This document shows, one piece after another, positions 1 to 11,654 of a stretch of DNA of 64,000 nt. The stretch is from Monocercomonoides exilis (lineage: Eukaryota; Preaxostyla; Oxymonadida; Polymastigidae). Positions within the stretch are counted from its first letter, which is position 1, and every line of letters begins with the position of its first letter. The stretch spans positions 790,501-854,500 of the forward strand of contig LSRY02000043.1 of the NCBI GenBank assembly GCA_001643675.2. Reading direction: 5' to 3'. The notes beneath the pieces were generated by a model, which made no database searches, was not told the DNA's origin, and worked only from the letters and a program-made list of their open reading frames with translations. The position numbers were made by a program, and so were the translations under genes.

Positions 1-714
1 TCAATTGAAGGATATCCATCAGTGAGAAGAAACATTCTCCGCTCTGATTCTGGAATATTGAATGTGATGAGTTTGAAAGGAGGAGATGGATTGAAGGATG
101 GTTCATCATTGTGGATGTTGAATGATGGGTGCAGTTTTGAAGGAATTGTTTCTGAGAGAGATTCATCATTTTTCATTCCTGTTCTGGAGAGTATAGAAGC
201 CAAAGAAGATACAGATAGAATGAAGCTGACATTCAAAGGGATGCTTCTTCTTCCATGCAATCTGTCATTCTCCGTTGAGAAGAGGAAAGGAGAAGAGAAA
301 GAGATTGAAAAACATGATTTTGATGCAAGTGGGTTTTTATCAGAAAGAGAAGTTGAGGGAAGTGTGGCAAAAGATCTCCTCAGCAGTTGTGGAAATGAAA
401 TCGAAGTGAGTGCTTCAATTTTGTTTGGGAATTCAAATTCTCCATCTTCAACAAATTCATTCATCCTGAAGAATGCAAGTGAAACAAATGCAAATGGAAA
501 TGAAAGAATTGTCGAGGGAGAGATTGAAATCCTGTGGAGTTTGTTCACCTTTATTGGGTGTATTGTTGTTATTGCGATTCAATTATTGATGATTGTGATG
601 GTTGTGCTTTTGAGAAAGAAACTGAAGGAAGCGGAAAAGAAAGCAAAGGCAGCAGATTTAGAAGCAAAACTAATAATGGAAAAGATTGAGAGAAGATGTG
701 AAAACAAAGGATAA
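1..714 (+). CDS. C-terminal part of a large type I surface membrane protein (5' end outside window)
   Basis: The frame is open from base 1 to a TAA at 712-714, so only the C-terminal 237 codons are visible. After an extracellular stretch with scattered cysteines comes the motif SFILKN (about bases 457-474). A single hydrophobic segment follows (about 532-612), then a basic and charged cytoplasmic tail rich in K, E and A. The order SFILKN, linker, one transmembrane helix, charged tail recurs in the decayed gene on the minus strand near 21.6-21.9 kb. A GxLLLPC motif also recurs there. The visible part therefore belongs to the same surface-protein family as the 21.6-24.4 kb, 45-49.7 kb and 63.1 kb loci. 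The ligand is unknown. No frame break is seen here. A role at the cell surface is inferred from topology only. Confidence 0.75.
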   Translation, partial: SIEGYPSVRRNILRSDSGILNVMSLKGGDGLKDGSSLWMLNDGCSFEGIVSERDSSFFIPVLESIEAKEDTDRMKLTFKGMLLLPCNLSFSVEKRKGEEKEIEKHDFDASGFLSEREVEGSVAKDLLSSCGNEIEVSASILFGNSNSPSSTNSFILKNASETNANGNERIVEGEIEILWSLFTFIGCIVVIAIQLLMIVMVVLLRKKLKEAEKKAKAADLEAKLIMEKIERRCENKG

Positions 715-766
715 AGCTTTCAGATGATTGAAATTCTATCAACATTGTTTAAAAAAGATAACCATG

Positions 767-3579
767 CTAAATGCGGCTTGGGCTAAAAGAAATGTTCGAG
801 AATGAGTTGCCTGAGCTGCCTGAGCTGCCTGAGCTGTGTGAGCTGCCTGAGCTGCCTGAGCTGTTAGAGATGACTGAGCTGCCTGAGCTGCCTGAGCTGC
901 CTGAGCTGCCTGAGCTGCCTGAGCTGCCTGAGCTGTGTGAGCTGCCTGAGCTGTGTGAGCTGTGTGAGCTGCCTGAGCTGCCTGAGCTGTGTGAGCTGCC
1001 TGAGCTGTGTGAGCTGTGTGAGCTGCCTGAGCTGCCTGAGCTGTGTGAGCTGAATTCATCATTTTTTGGAGAAATGAGAAATTGTGAATCGAGTGATTTG
1101 GATTTGCTTTCACGGTTATGAGTGCTATCTGCTTTTTTGCTATCTTCGAACTCATTATCTATTGCTGCATCGTCACATTCTGTTGTTTCATTGTAAATAT
1201 CATTCTCAATTGATGCTTCGAATCTCCTTTCAATGAGATCCAGCGATTGAATTCCAGTTTCTTTTCTCAATCCACAATAAAACATACGGCTTGCTGATTG
1301 TTTGGAGAATATCTTGTTCTCAGTGGAAATATCTGCTTTCTTCCATTCCATCGAATTGTGATGATGAAATGGAGCAAAGAGAATATCATCTTTATCTCTT
1401 CGCCAACATAAATTCAACTTCATTGACTGCACACATAGCTTTGGAAGAGTTTTTTTTCTTAAAATCGGAGAATATGGAAGAAAATGTCTCATAACATGAG
1501 CATTTTCCATTTCCCATTCTGAGGAACTTAATCTTCTGTCGAAGAAGGATCTAAGTTCCTCGAGTGAAGAAATGTCTTCACAAGAGTTTTTCAAAACTCT
1601 TGTGAGGAATCCAAATTCGGAATCCACCTCGCTTTTTCCATGCCCTTCAGCAAAAAAGGAAAGCGAGGTGGATTCAAAGAGAAGATGAAGGGAGGATGAT
1701 GAGTGTAGGATGAAATGGAGAAATGCTCCATTTCTAAAGTGTGGTCCACATTCTGACCAAACTTTCAGATATGTGAAATGCTTGGAATTTCTTTTTGTAA
1801 TGATTGATACGACTGTTTGAAGACAGTCAATAGAATATCTGCTATCTTTCGAAAGTACTTCAGAAAAGAAATGAAAGCAATGTTTCATCTTTGTTTTGTT
1901 TTTGATGAAATGGGCAATTATTCCAAGGTGAGAGTTTTCTTTTTTTTCATAATAATCTCGAGAAATCTGGGAATAATAATAAGGAAGTGCCCAATTTTGT
2001 TTGAAATCCATAATTAAAAGAATCTCATTTTGTTTCAATTCATCGAGATCTTTGTGAAATGAAGTTCTTTGAATTTTTTGTATAATGAAGTGCTTGTTAA
2101 GAGTGTGCATTTCTTGAATTTCTTTAGCTTCCAGATTTTTCACCTTCTTTTTGTTAATTAATTGTTTTCTTCTTTCACATAAATTACACACATCAGTTCT
2201 TCTTTCCGCCTTTTCTATGTTTTGCGAAAGTTTATAAAAAGTTGACAAACACATTTTTACGTTTGTTTCTTTCATCATTTTTTTCCAAACGCACTTTTTC
2301 GAATCAAATATAATTCTTCTTTCATTCTCGAACCAGATTTTATTATCTTTAAGTTCAGTTTTTGTTTCTAAATCATTCCACACTTCTTTTTCAAACAGAA
2401 TTTTGTTGTATTTAACAATATTTGAAGAATTCGAATTGTTTCCATTTTCATCTTCTTTATTTGATTTCAATAAATTTATTCTGCAAAAATCTTCAATATT
2501 TTTTTCTATTATTGCTGATGTTGTGGATTTAATGAATTGATCAAAATTTAATTGTTGTATTTCACAATCATCTGAAGTGATTGTATTTTTTTCTTTCTTT
2601 TCATCCGATGAAGTGTGTTGATCAGTTTGCGAATGATGTTGGGGAGTTGAAGAATTTTTATGAGATAATATATGAGAAGAAATAGGAGGTGAATGAAATG
2701 AATTTTCTTTTTGAGATAAAATGTTAGATGGTGTTGTCAGTGGATTGAATGTTGTTTGAGAAGAAATAGGAGGTGTATGAAATGAATTTGTAAATATCGG
2801 CATCAATAATGGAGATGTTGCATTTCTTGATATTGACAAAAGCAAATCGTCATTTTGTTGATTTGTATTTATTCTTAATAATTTTTGACTATTGGTTTTA
2901 TTGATGTGTGGTGAACATTTGTTATCCTTTGTGACTGATTTAGACAGAAATTCAATATCATCTTCACTTAAATCTAAAGTTTTGGATTTTTTACAGATCG
3001 TTTGGCATTTGCTGCTATCATCTGAATTTCTTTCCAACCACCATTGGCAAAATAAAAAATTGGAAGTGCTTAGAGCTATAAAAATGTTATTGAATAATAA
3101 ATAATTAATAAAACATACGCTGCTTACACGTTGGAATGGAATGTTTATCCGGCTTTTTTACTTCGTAGTTATGTTTTTTCAAAATGCGATTTGCATGCAC
3201 CAGATTATTTTTGGAACAATTCCAACCTGCTTTAAGCAATTCTCGAAAATCAAACACTTTCAGAAATGTTTGAAGGAGAAGAATTCGATTATTTTTATCT
3301 AATAAATCATATAGAAATCCAGCCTGCAAAAGAATTTTATCAACTTTATCTTATCATTAATGGAAAATATAAACGAAAATTTATTTTACCAAATATTATT
3401 CTACGCATACCATTAAAGTCTTGAACCAAATAACTAAAAATTTCTTTTCCTTTTTCCGTATGCTTGAAATAATAAGAAAGCAACTGTTCTTCTTCATTTT
3501 CTGCGTAATATTTAAGAAAATCTGATAGATTGTGGCATATCTGAGACAGTCGACCAACGGAATGATCTTTAATTGTCAT
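767..3579 (-). CDS. Spliced transposase-like protein (DDE-type, family uncertain) with Ser-Gly/Ser-His repeat tail
   Basis: Three exons are supported by frame-consistent GT-AG junctions: 3579-3390, 3298-3119 and 3075-767, giving about 892 aa. The second intron has a GTATGT donor and TATAG acceptor. The N-terminal third has Cys pairs (CQWW..C and a CNLC motif). The central part contains LLIMDFKQN, then WSECGPHFRNG, then AEGHGKSEVDSEFG. This spacing resembles a DDE-type nuclease core in which the motif after WS is usually D rather than E. It resembles eukaryotic transposases with an HGK..CD signature, but I cannot name the superfamily. The C-terminus is a run of SSG/SSH tripeptides encoded by a 9-bp repeat. 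The long frame has no stops, so it is intact unless the repeat has slipped. A host gene derived from a transposase is an alternative. Terminal inverted repeats were not recognised. Confidence 0.6.
803..1053. repeat. 9-bp coding minisatellite (SSG/SSH repeat)
   Basis: Two 9-bp variants alternate on the plus strand, CTGCCTGAG and CTGTGTGAG. On the minus strand they encode Ser-Ser-Gly and Ser-Ser-His at the C-terminus of the transposase-like gene. The plus-strand reading as LPE/LCE repeats is a shadow. One unit near 865-875 departs from the pattern. Unit number is likely to vary among copies or strains. Confidence 0.9.
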
Positions 3580-3634
3580 TTCAAAACTTTAAAAAACTTT
3601 ATTCTGGTAATTCGAAAAACCATGTTGATTTTTT

Positions 3635-4324
3635 TTGGGACAGATCAGGCTAAAAAAAAGTGATTTTTCAAAAATTTTCACCCATATGTTTGCTATCATT
3701 GAACAAAATGTTTCAATGCGTATTCATTGTAATGATTACTCTATTTCGAGAAGGAATGTTAAGTTTTTTGTGACAAATAGAGGATCAGATGTTGTTTCTG
3801 GTCTTCAAGATTTAAAAACTTGTTATTCATTTTTAGTTGAGAAGAGAGAAGGAGAGTGTGTATCATGTCACAAAGATTGACAGTTTTCGAAATATGTTCG
3901 TTTTTTGTATTTTCCAAAAGTGTTAAGTGTTTTGTTCAACGTTAGTGATTTTTTCACTGTAATTGTTCCTCCTTTTTCTATTCATTTTGTTGATTCAGTA
4001 TTAGGGCCTGAGGATTTATAAATATTTGATCCAAAGGTTTTTTCTGAAGATTCATTCTTATCTTCTTGTTCTGTTGATGATGTTGTTGTTTATGAATTTG
4101 TTGGATGTGTTATTCATTCAAATGTTCTTTATAAGCAAGGGCATTTTTTTGCCGTTGTGAAAGAAAATGTTTCTAAACCTAGTTCCATTTCAAAGTTTAT
4201 TGAGTGTAATGATCATATTGTTTCAGAAATTATTCCTGAAAAATGGAATGATTATTGGAACCATCTCGCTTTGGAAAATTGGCATCCTTCTATTTGTTTT
4301 TTCAAAAAAATTGAAAAATCATAA
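3635..4324 (+). pseudogene. Decayed ubiquitin-specific protease (USP, peptidase C19) C-terminal half
   Basis: One frame runs 3635-4324, broken only by TGA at 3878-3880 and TAA at 4019-4021. It shows a C-x-x-C pair (CVSC) after a Glu-rich stretch, then YFPKVLSVLFNV, as in the finger and palm of USPs. Next is a Y-E-F-V-G-C-V-I-H box, the motif GHFFAVVKE and an ND pair (ECNDHIV). This order matches the His-box region of ubiquitin-specific proteases (YxLxGVxxHxG...GHYxAxV...W...ND). The N-terminal half with the catalytic Cys box is not visible before the upstream TGA near 3624. I infer a dead USP copy, possibly once part of a mobile element or of the divergent neighbour. Function is lost unless both stops are spliced out, and no suitable intron is visible. 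Confidence 0.6.
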
Positions 4325-5241
4325 TTCTTATCATTTTTTTTTTTTGATTTTAATTTTTTAAGAATTTTCTTGATTGCAAAAATAACAAAATTAACTTTTC
4401 AATTTATTTTTTTTCTTTCTCTTTATTTTCCAAATAATAATAATAAATCATTGTTTGAATATTTATTTTATGACTATTATTTTTAAAAAAAATGATAATT
4501 CAATTGCTGTGAATAATTGTTTATAATTTGTTTATTCCTTGATTAATAATAATGCAAGGTTATTTGTTGTTTTCAAAAAAATATTTTCTTCAAAGAGTAC
4601 TAACATGAAAGAAAAATTGATTTTTAATGAATATACATTTTTTAACTTAAAAAATATATATCTATGAAAGAAGAAAGAATAAATTTATAAATAATGTCAT
4701 ATTTTGTTCATTAAAAAACATCTTTTGAAAAACAATAAATGATAAAAAAATTTGTGAACCATTCTTTTCGAAAAAAATATTTTATTGTTCTTTTTTAATA
4801 AAATAATAATCATTTAAAAATGTTCAGGAAAAATATATGTAACTTAAAAATAATGAAAAAAGAACATTTTGTTGATATTTTAATAAATTTTCGAAAAACA
4901 ATTTATCCTTACAAAAAAATTGATTGATCACAACTAACCATTGTTTAATTTTTTTTTCGATTTTTGATCTTTTTTTATGATATCAAAAAAATCTCCCAAA
5001 TTCAGAAATTTTGTGATTTTTTTGTCGGTCGACTTGTCGAGATCTTTCGTGAAAAGTCGGTTTATCGCAAAGGCCTACTAAGATATTTCTGTGTTTATTT
5101 AATAAAAGATTGTATGTTGTATGTTCTGAAATATTCATAAACGCATTAATTCAAAGAATTATTTATGAGTTAATCTTCATTTATTCTATTAGTGTTTGAA
5201 TTAATTCAGACGGAAAAACTTTATTGAAATCGATTTGTTGA
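4325..5241. other. AT-rich stretch, no gene recognised
   Basis: The sequence is dominated by A/T runs and short stop-rich frames. I see no coding remnant, RNA gene or clear repeat. A short less AT-rich patch near 5027-5070 has no recognisable identity. Confidence 0.7.
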
Positions 5242-6280
5242 TTGATGCTGAAGAGTGTATTCTGTCCAAAACAAGAGATAAATGAATTGAACACAATATT
5301 TTCATGCAAAAAATGTTCATTCAACAGGTTTATCAAAAATGTCCTCAATGTGGATAAAGAAAACTGTCCAAATTGTGGCTCGAAAATGAATGATTATGAA
5401 AGATCCGACAAGAAGATAATTATAATCCTCAAATTGAGGCAAATCAATTTTAATATATCACAACATTTGCTTTTAAAGATCAAAATTCCTCTTAGCAAAT
5501 TATTGTCTGCTCTTCTGTATAACTGTCAAAAAATGAATATCTCTCATGAGAGCTTGTTGATTGATCTTGTAAGAAAAACAATTTCATTTTAGTATGGCCA
5601 TAACAGAACATCTTCCATTAAAAATTTATTTGAAGATTTCGCAGCGATCGGAAGCGAGGAGAGAATTGTTAAAATCTATGAAGCCCTATCGAGAAGAAGG
5701 AAATTTCACAAAGCAAGGAGAAAGCCCCAAATTTGGTTATTTTGAGGAATTAAAAGAACTGACAAAGAAATAGAGTGCAGATTTTTTATAGAAAGAGTAG
5801 AAAAAAGAAATAAAAGAGTATTATTTTAGTTAATCCTATCAAATAAAAAGCCAAAAACAACATTTTATACGGAAGAATGGTCAATCGACAAGTGTTTGCT
5901 GGAGAAGAACTTCATTCATTGAACAATGTGTCATATGTTTCACTTCGTAGATCTAATCACAAATAATTCCACTAACAGAATGAAAAGCTTATGTGAGAAA
6001 TTTCGGTATTTTTTTCAAAAATCAGGAGTGAGAGACAAACATATTGACTATGGCCTTGCTAAGTTTAAGTTTCTGGAATTCAAAAAATTTAATTGAATTC
6101 ATTCTCCAAAAAAATTTTGCATTCACTTCCGTAGGCAGAAAAAACAGATGAAGATCCAAAATATAAATCAGAAGATGAGTCAGTTTCACCTTTTTAATGA
6201 AGAATCATCAGAAGATACAGATGAAGATGAGTTTGGAGCAGGAGATGGAGAATCAGCATCAGAATATCAAAATGATTAAA
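5242..6280 (+). pseudogene. Decayed Merlin/ISXO2-type DDE transposase (copy 1)
   Basis: The first piece (5242-5592) has two Cys pairs, CKKC and CPNC, like a zinc-ribbon N-terminus. Read with a few frame shifts and stops, later pieces align to the transposase at 15.3-16.2 kb: SRRRKFHKARRK and QIWLF match WRKRKFGRGRRK and HVWIF, then a TEEW segment, then STNRMKSLCEKFRYFF. All three acidic catalytic positions are altered here (the first D is Y, the second D is E, the E is K). The far end, near 6229-6278, reads GAGDGESASEYQND, which matches GAGDGESALEY just after the other copy's stop. The two copies therefore shared an acidic C-terminal tail. This is a dead relic. Confidence 0.6.
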
Positions 6281-6904
6281 AATTTTATCCCACAGATTTT
6301 TTTATCGTTTTACATATCATTATTAGAACAACATTGTTTCAAACTTGAAATATAAGAAATTTGCTGAAGCGAGATGCTTTATAACTCATTTTTTTTTCAA
6401 TTTTTTAACTGGCCGTGGGAACTCCAATTGCTAGAATTGGTTATTCTTTAACCTCCTCATGATATTGTAAGTCCCAATATAAATGTTTCATTAACTTTTT
6501 TGTTAAGAATCAAAGCTGCAAATAAGGAAATACTCATTTTATTATGTGTCAGTGTGGAATAGATGATGTTTCTTGAAGAGAAGCTGGCTTTAGGGATTTT
6601 TCTCAATTTTTTGTTATCAAATGTGATCTGATAATGAATTGTTTAATCTTCACATTTTTTTTCTCAAAAATTTTGTAAATCAACAAATCTATTTGAAAGC
6701 AGGCAAAACTCTCTAACTTCTTAAACAACATTGAAAGAAGGGGTCACTGAATCTTTCATCAATATCTTTATCCATAGTAATATTTCTTTTTTTTCTGTTG
6801 CAACAAATGTGTTCAATGATTTAATAACAGCATTAATAAAGTTATCACAAGCGAATCCACGCATGAGCAGATAAGATATTTTCCCTCGCTCAACAGAAAG
6901 AAAT
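6281..6904. other. Intergenic sequence, no gene recognised
   Basis: AT-rich DNA between the transposase relic and the hAT-like relic. I found no open frame of note and no repeat that I could pair. Confidence 0.6.
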
Positions 6905-9182
6905 GTGAGTAGACTGCTTCATGAAACGAATTCAAAGAAAATTGAAAAAGCGATTTCAATAATTTCTAACAATCCACTAGGAGTGGTCATAAACAAAGCA
7001 GTTGCTGGAAGAGCAGTCAACACTGCAGTGGGCATTACAACAATGGATCAATTATCAAAACCTATCTTTTGGAAGTTGTTTATAAGCTGTTAATCAGGAT
7101 ACGATAATTACAATTTGGGAACAGAAATAATTATGGAATATAGCACTCACGGATGTTCTGATAAAACTTTGTGCAAAGATGGGTTCATTACACAATTTTT
7201 GTCATTGAATAGAATATCGACAAATGATTGGACGGAATTGTGTGGTTCGTATCTAATATATAATTATCCCAGAAAAGTTTTTAAAAGATGTCTTCATCAT
7301 TTATCAATTAAGTTGTCTGTCTCACTTATTCTAAAAATGTTAAACTTGAGCAAATGAAGGTATTGATAATTAAATTATGTCAACAAGCTCTTTTGTCAAT
7401 TTTCATTAATAGTTTGAAAAAAAGATTCCCATCATTCATTGCAGCGAGATGGATATGTTTGTTCAATATTTGTTTCTTCATTATGCAGAATCAATCAATA
7501 AAAAACAAAAACAGCATGCTTTCAGACAACGAAATATTTGAAAATGCACTTACTGAATTGTTGTTGTATCCACTTTATTCGATGCATCTGATTTTTGAAA
7601 AAGAATCGACAAAACTTGGAGATGCCTTTCCTGTTGTTATTCAAGTAATGAATCTGTTTTATTCTTTTTCAACAAATGCATATTTCGTTGATGGAGAATG
7701 GCATAACGCATTGACAGGTATTGTTATTCTGTTATGTAATTACACACTTTGTGATTTTTCTGGACAACTCATAGCAACATCATACGCACAAACACCGATT
7801 GGATCACATAAGCATAGAACTCATAAATTCACTTGCGACCCAAGAGAACGTTTGCATTCCAAAGAAAAACATATGTTTTTATTAATCAATTATAATTTAT
7901 CTTTTTTCTTGATTTTTTTTTTTATTAAGTTTCAGAAACTATTATTGATGAAGCCAAATAATCAAGCGAATCTCGATCACATTATAGCGGGAAAGATTCA
8001 TCTGAATCAATGTGTCAGAATCAAAACTTATCTATTCATTCTTCTTTTTCGTCGTCATTTTCGTCATCGTCATCGTCATCGTCTTCTTCATCTTCATCAT
8101 CATCATCTTCTTCCCCATCCTCCTCAAATATTTCCTCATTCCTTACGTTTTCCATTTTCCATGATTCAACACCATTTCTGTCAATACAAAATCCTAATAT
8201 CAAAACATTATCGGATCATCTTTTTCAAGACATTTCATTTCTTTCTACAGAAAAACTGCAAAAGGCTTTTGAAAACTCTGAAAAAGTGGATGAGGAATTA
8301 AGTGAGACTGGAACTGTTTCAGCTTTCACTGCTTCTGATGCAACAAACTGCGCGAAAATTAAAAAAATGTTGAGTTTTCAAATTCAAAGCTTCAAGAATT
8401 ATATTGTTTCATATCAACTCTTGATTCGAATTCTCAAGAGAAAACAGAAGAATTTGAAGAACATTACGAAATCGAGGATTTTGAAGAACAAGATTTGTTT
8501 GAGTTGATTTTAACGGAGGAGGAAGAAAAGGATGATGAATATCAACACTAATCCAATGAAACGAATTATATCAATTTCTTCTTGACTAGAAAAACAACTC
8601 AGCATGATGAAGTGTTAGAAAGTTTGTCAACAGACATTACTAAAAAATCACAAACTGAAAAAGAAATTTCAAGCAATGAAAAAGAACCAACGAATAATGA
8701 AGAAAACAACGAAAATGAAAACGAAAGCGATAGTGATGTGGATTTCATATGCAATTTTTCTCGTTTCAGAAGAATCGAAGAATGTAATGTTGATTTAGAA
8801 AATCAAACTTTGAAAAATATTTGGAAATATAAATTTTCGGATTGATTTGGCGGGATTGTTACATGCAACAGAGCTATGTTGGATCACATGTTGTATGAAA
8901 AATAACATATAAAGAAGAGTCAGTGTCTTAGATTACTCAAAGAATATTTTTTTTTAAAAATATAAGGATGATGTCGTTGAGGAAGATGGTTACATTTTCT
9001 ACCAGGATTTTTGTTTATATAGCGAAATGCAGAAAATATTTTATCTCATCGCTGACTGCATTATAACTTTTCATTACAGTGAATCATTTTGTGAGAGTGT
9101 ATTTTCAAAAGCCTGTGGAATAATTGGAGATCTTCGTCACAAATTGTCTGACAGAACACTGAATGCTCTTCTTTGTCTCTGA
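6905..9182 (+). pseudogene. Decayed hAT-like transposase (copy 1)
   Basis: Several frame-shifted pieces lie in order. A block at about 7350-7740 carries FIAARW and then ELLLYPLY..HL.FE..STKL..AFP, which matches the minus-strand copy at 18.9-20.3 kb (FFVSTRW and ELLLYPLYKLHLFFEHDSTK). Near 9070-9180 the end reads FSKACGIIGDLRHKLSDRTL, resembling the C-terminal dimerisation region of hAT transposases (FSxxGxxxxxxRxxL). Between them are a poly-Ser stretch (about 8040-8120) and an acidic stretch (8460-8780). Multiple stops and shifts make it a pseudogene. The hAT assignment rests on motif order and is moderate. Confidence 0.5.
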
Positions 9183-9399
9183 TATCTGGAGGATGAAAAC
9201 ATTATATAAATGCGAACACATTCTAATCAATCATTTTCTGTTATTTATTTAACATTTCTTTTTTCTGTTTTCCCTAACCTAGTTTTTTCTTTTCCAAAAA
9301 GCAGAAAAACAGCATGAGAATTCTGCAATTTTCTGTTTTGAAAGAAAAAGGAAGTTCATACGCTGGATAATGAGTGAACAAAAGCTAAAAGAAAAAATG

Positions 9400-9978
9400 T
9401 AATATATGATTAGAGGAGAATGGAATCTGAGTGGAATGAAGATAAGAAAAAGAGTTTTATTTCTTGGAGCGGGTTTGGAATGGGAGAAAGAGGACTAGCG
9501 GATGGTGTGCTGCTTTCTGGAAGCAGTAGAGGAAGCAGAATTCCAGTTTGTGCGTAAAATAGATGTGAATCTTAAAGATGGAAGCACCAGCAACATATTG
9601 AAGAATGCAGAGAGTGTATTTTATGAGTCTGTGAAAGAGATAACATGGATGTCATATATGTTTGTCAGTGCCAATGCATAGAGCATCAAAAGGCTAAAAA
9701 GTAAAGAAGCTGTCATTGTTGCATTAGTGAGTTTTCTTGTGTATTTAATGGAATTGCTGAATGGTGATGCGCACATGTTTTAAGCAGAACGGTTGAAGAT
9801 TCTATGGAAAGGATGTTTAATGATGTTGCGTGTTTCTTATGAACAGGAAGTTGTGAGCTTGTCAGAAAAGTTAAGTTGGCTGACGATGAATGAATTGCGG
9901 ATGTATAAAGGTGGCGAGTGTGTGCGATGGATTTTGTTTATCAAAAAGAAAAAATATTTCTCACTTCCTTCTCTTTGA
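9400..9978 (+). pseudogene. Coding remnant, possibly a surface-protein C-terminus
   Basis: One plus-strand frame reads EFQFVRKIDVNLKDGSTSN, then ILKNAES, a stop, a hydrophobic stretch (VIVALVSFLVYL) and a charged tail. The order recalls the SFILKN-plus-membrane-helix ends of the surface proteins in this window, but the match is weak and there are at least two stops. It may be an unrelated decayed gene. Confidence 0.25.
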
Positions 9979-10449
9979 GAATGAGAAAAGACACATTAAT
10001 GTGCGTTTTATGAAATTTTTCACAATTTATTTTATCGTTATTCATCAAGTTGAACAATATTTTTTTGTTGTTTTTTTCATTGCAAAAGTGTACGAACCGA
10101 TAGTTGGATTGTTTTTTCTTGCACACTTTGAACTGACAAATTAAAATCTTTCGAACAATCCTTTTTCTTTGTACTAAGAAATGACATTTTCAACTCTTGA
10201 TTGTCAGGCTCCTTATCCTCTTTCCAGTTCTCTCTCTCGGATGAGAATACACAGGGAGTGTTTCTGTTTGATGAATCATATAAAATGATTCTCTGTTTCT
10301 GGGAAGCACAAGATGATGCTGCTGGTATTTCGTTTTCGAGTTGTAAATGGCTATATTCCAGTGACGTTGCATTTGTGTTGCATGCAATGGTTTTTGCACA
10401 ACACATTGTTTCGTTGAAACTATTGTTGAGTATTGAAATAATATCACTA

Positions 10450-11639
10450 TTTGGAGAAAGCCTTGCGAATCATGCAACTTGAGCCACTGAAACTCCGGAA
10501 ATCGTTAAAAAAAAAAGAAGAATGTTTCAATGAATGTGGATCAAAGCATTTTGGAACTCCTACTTTATTTAGGAAATCTTTTGCAAGTTTTCTCAATGAC
10601 CTTGCTGATAAGGCGTTCATTTGGTCTTTTCAAATAAAAAATGGACTGGATAGGTTTGTGTCGAATTGAGTCCATCCAACAACTCTATGACTACAGATGA
10701 GGTACATATTATTGGGGAGTTAAGGAAGAAGGGAATGATGTTGTTTGTTTGTCCGAGAGTTGTTTTTACCAAGGAGTCCCATACAATTGGATCTTTTCTA
10801 ATTGAGGATTCGTAGAGATCAATTCTTTCAATCTCGGTAAACTTTCATGCAGAAAAAAGTGTAAACAAGCAGGTTGTTTTCTTTGTTTTGTTGTCGCAAT
10901 AGAAACTTTGTATTTTCCCCAAGTATTTTGATGAAGTTTGACATCATCTTTGGATTCCAGATCTGCGGCTTATCTTTCTTCTTTCTCCTTTCTGCTCTTT
11001 TGAACGAGCGAAACAACATTTTTATGAGCGGAAACTCACCCAAACATCTGTCAAATAATAGCTGAGTTAGCATAGAAACTGCAGATCTCATTTGGCACAG
11101 TGATGACACCTTCATTCCCCTATCGCGAAGAGTGATGAAAAAATCGGAGCATTTTCCAACCCAATCGCTCCACTCATCCGAAGGTGGGCCATATCCACGT
11201 TGAGCCCATTCCGATCCAAAACAAGACAGACCCCACACGTACCCATCCCACGTTGTTTGTGCAAAACTGGATTTACAAATTTCCATAACCTTGTTTGAGA
11301 AATCTTTCACATCGAGGATAGCCTTGAATTAAACTTCACCAGAGATTATTACGTCTTAAGGATAACAACTCTTATTTTCCCTGGTGGAAGGTTGGCTTCT
11401 GTTCGTTTCATCCATATCCCCGGCTTAAGCAGATCCTCCTGGTTCCTCCACGTCCATTCGAATGTCCTCATTCTGTTCAAGATTGGCTCCCAAATCTGTC
11501 CTTTCCAGTCTGGCATGAGGAGCAAAACACGCGTTTTCTCTTTTATTGCTTTCATGAGAACTGGGACAATCAGAGGGATTAATGTATGGGCTAGAACTGT
11601 TTCTCCTTCCCATGGATGTTGAAGCCAGTCTTCGTACAC
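10450..11639 (-). pseudogene. Tyrosine recombinase remnant of the DIRS-like element
   Basis: The linker LLLMPDWKGQIWEPIL (about 11510-11560) resembles the P-x-W-x-x-Q-x-W motif that precedes the recombinase. Next, 11310-10828 reads QTTWDGYVWGLSCFGSEW, a SAM-like core-binding fold start. Near 10520-10560 the reading FDPHSLKHSSF followed by GVSVAQVA resembles the HxLRH...GxxxxxVA box of tyrosine recombinases, with K for R. The Arg of box I and the nucleophile Tyr were not located. The copy is non-functional. Confidence 0.6.
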
Positions 11640-11654
11640 AGGGCTTCCTGGACC

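Noticed and set aside
803-1053. Possible CRISPR array
   Set aside because: Units are contiguous 9-mers without spacers and lie in a eukaryotic coding exon.
771-1121. Plus-strand open frame of Leu-Pro-Glu repeats
   Set aside because: It is the complement of the SSG/SSH-coding minisatellite of a well-supported spliced minus-strand gene.
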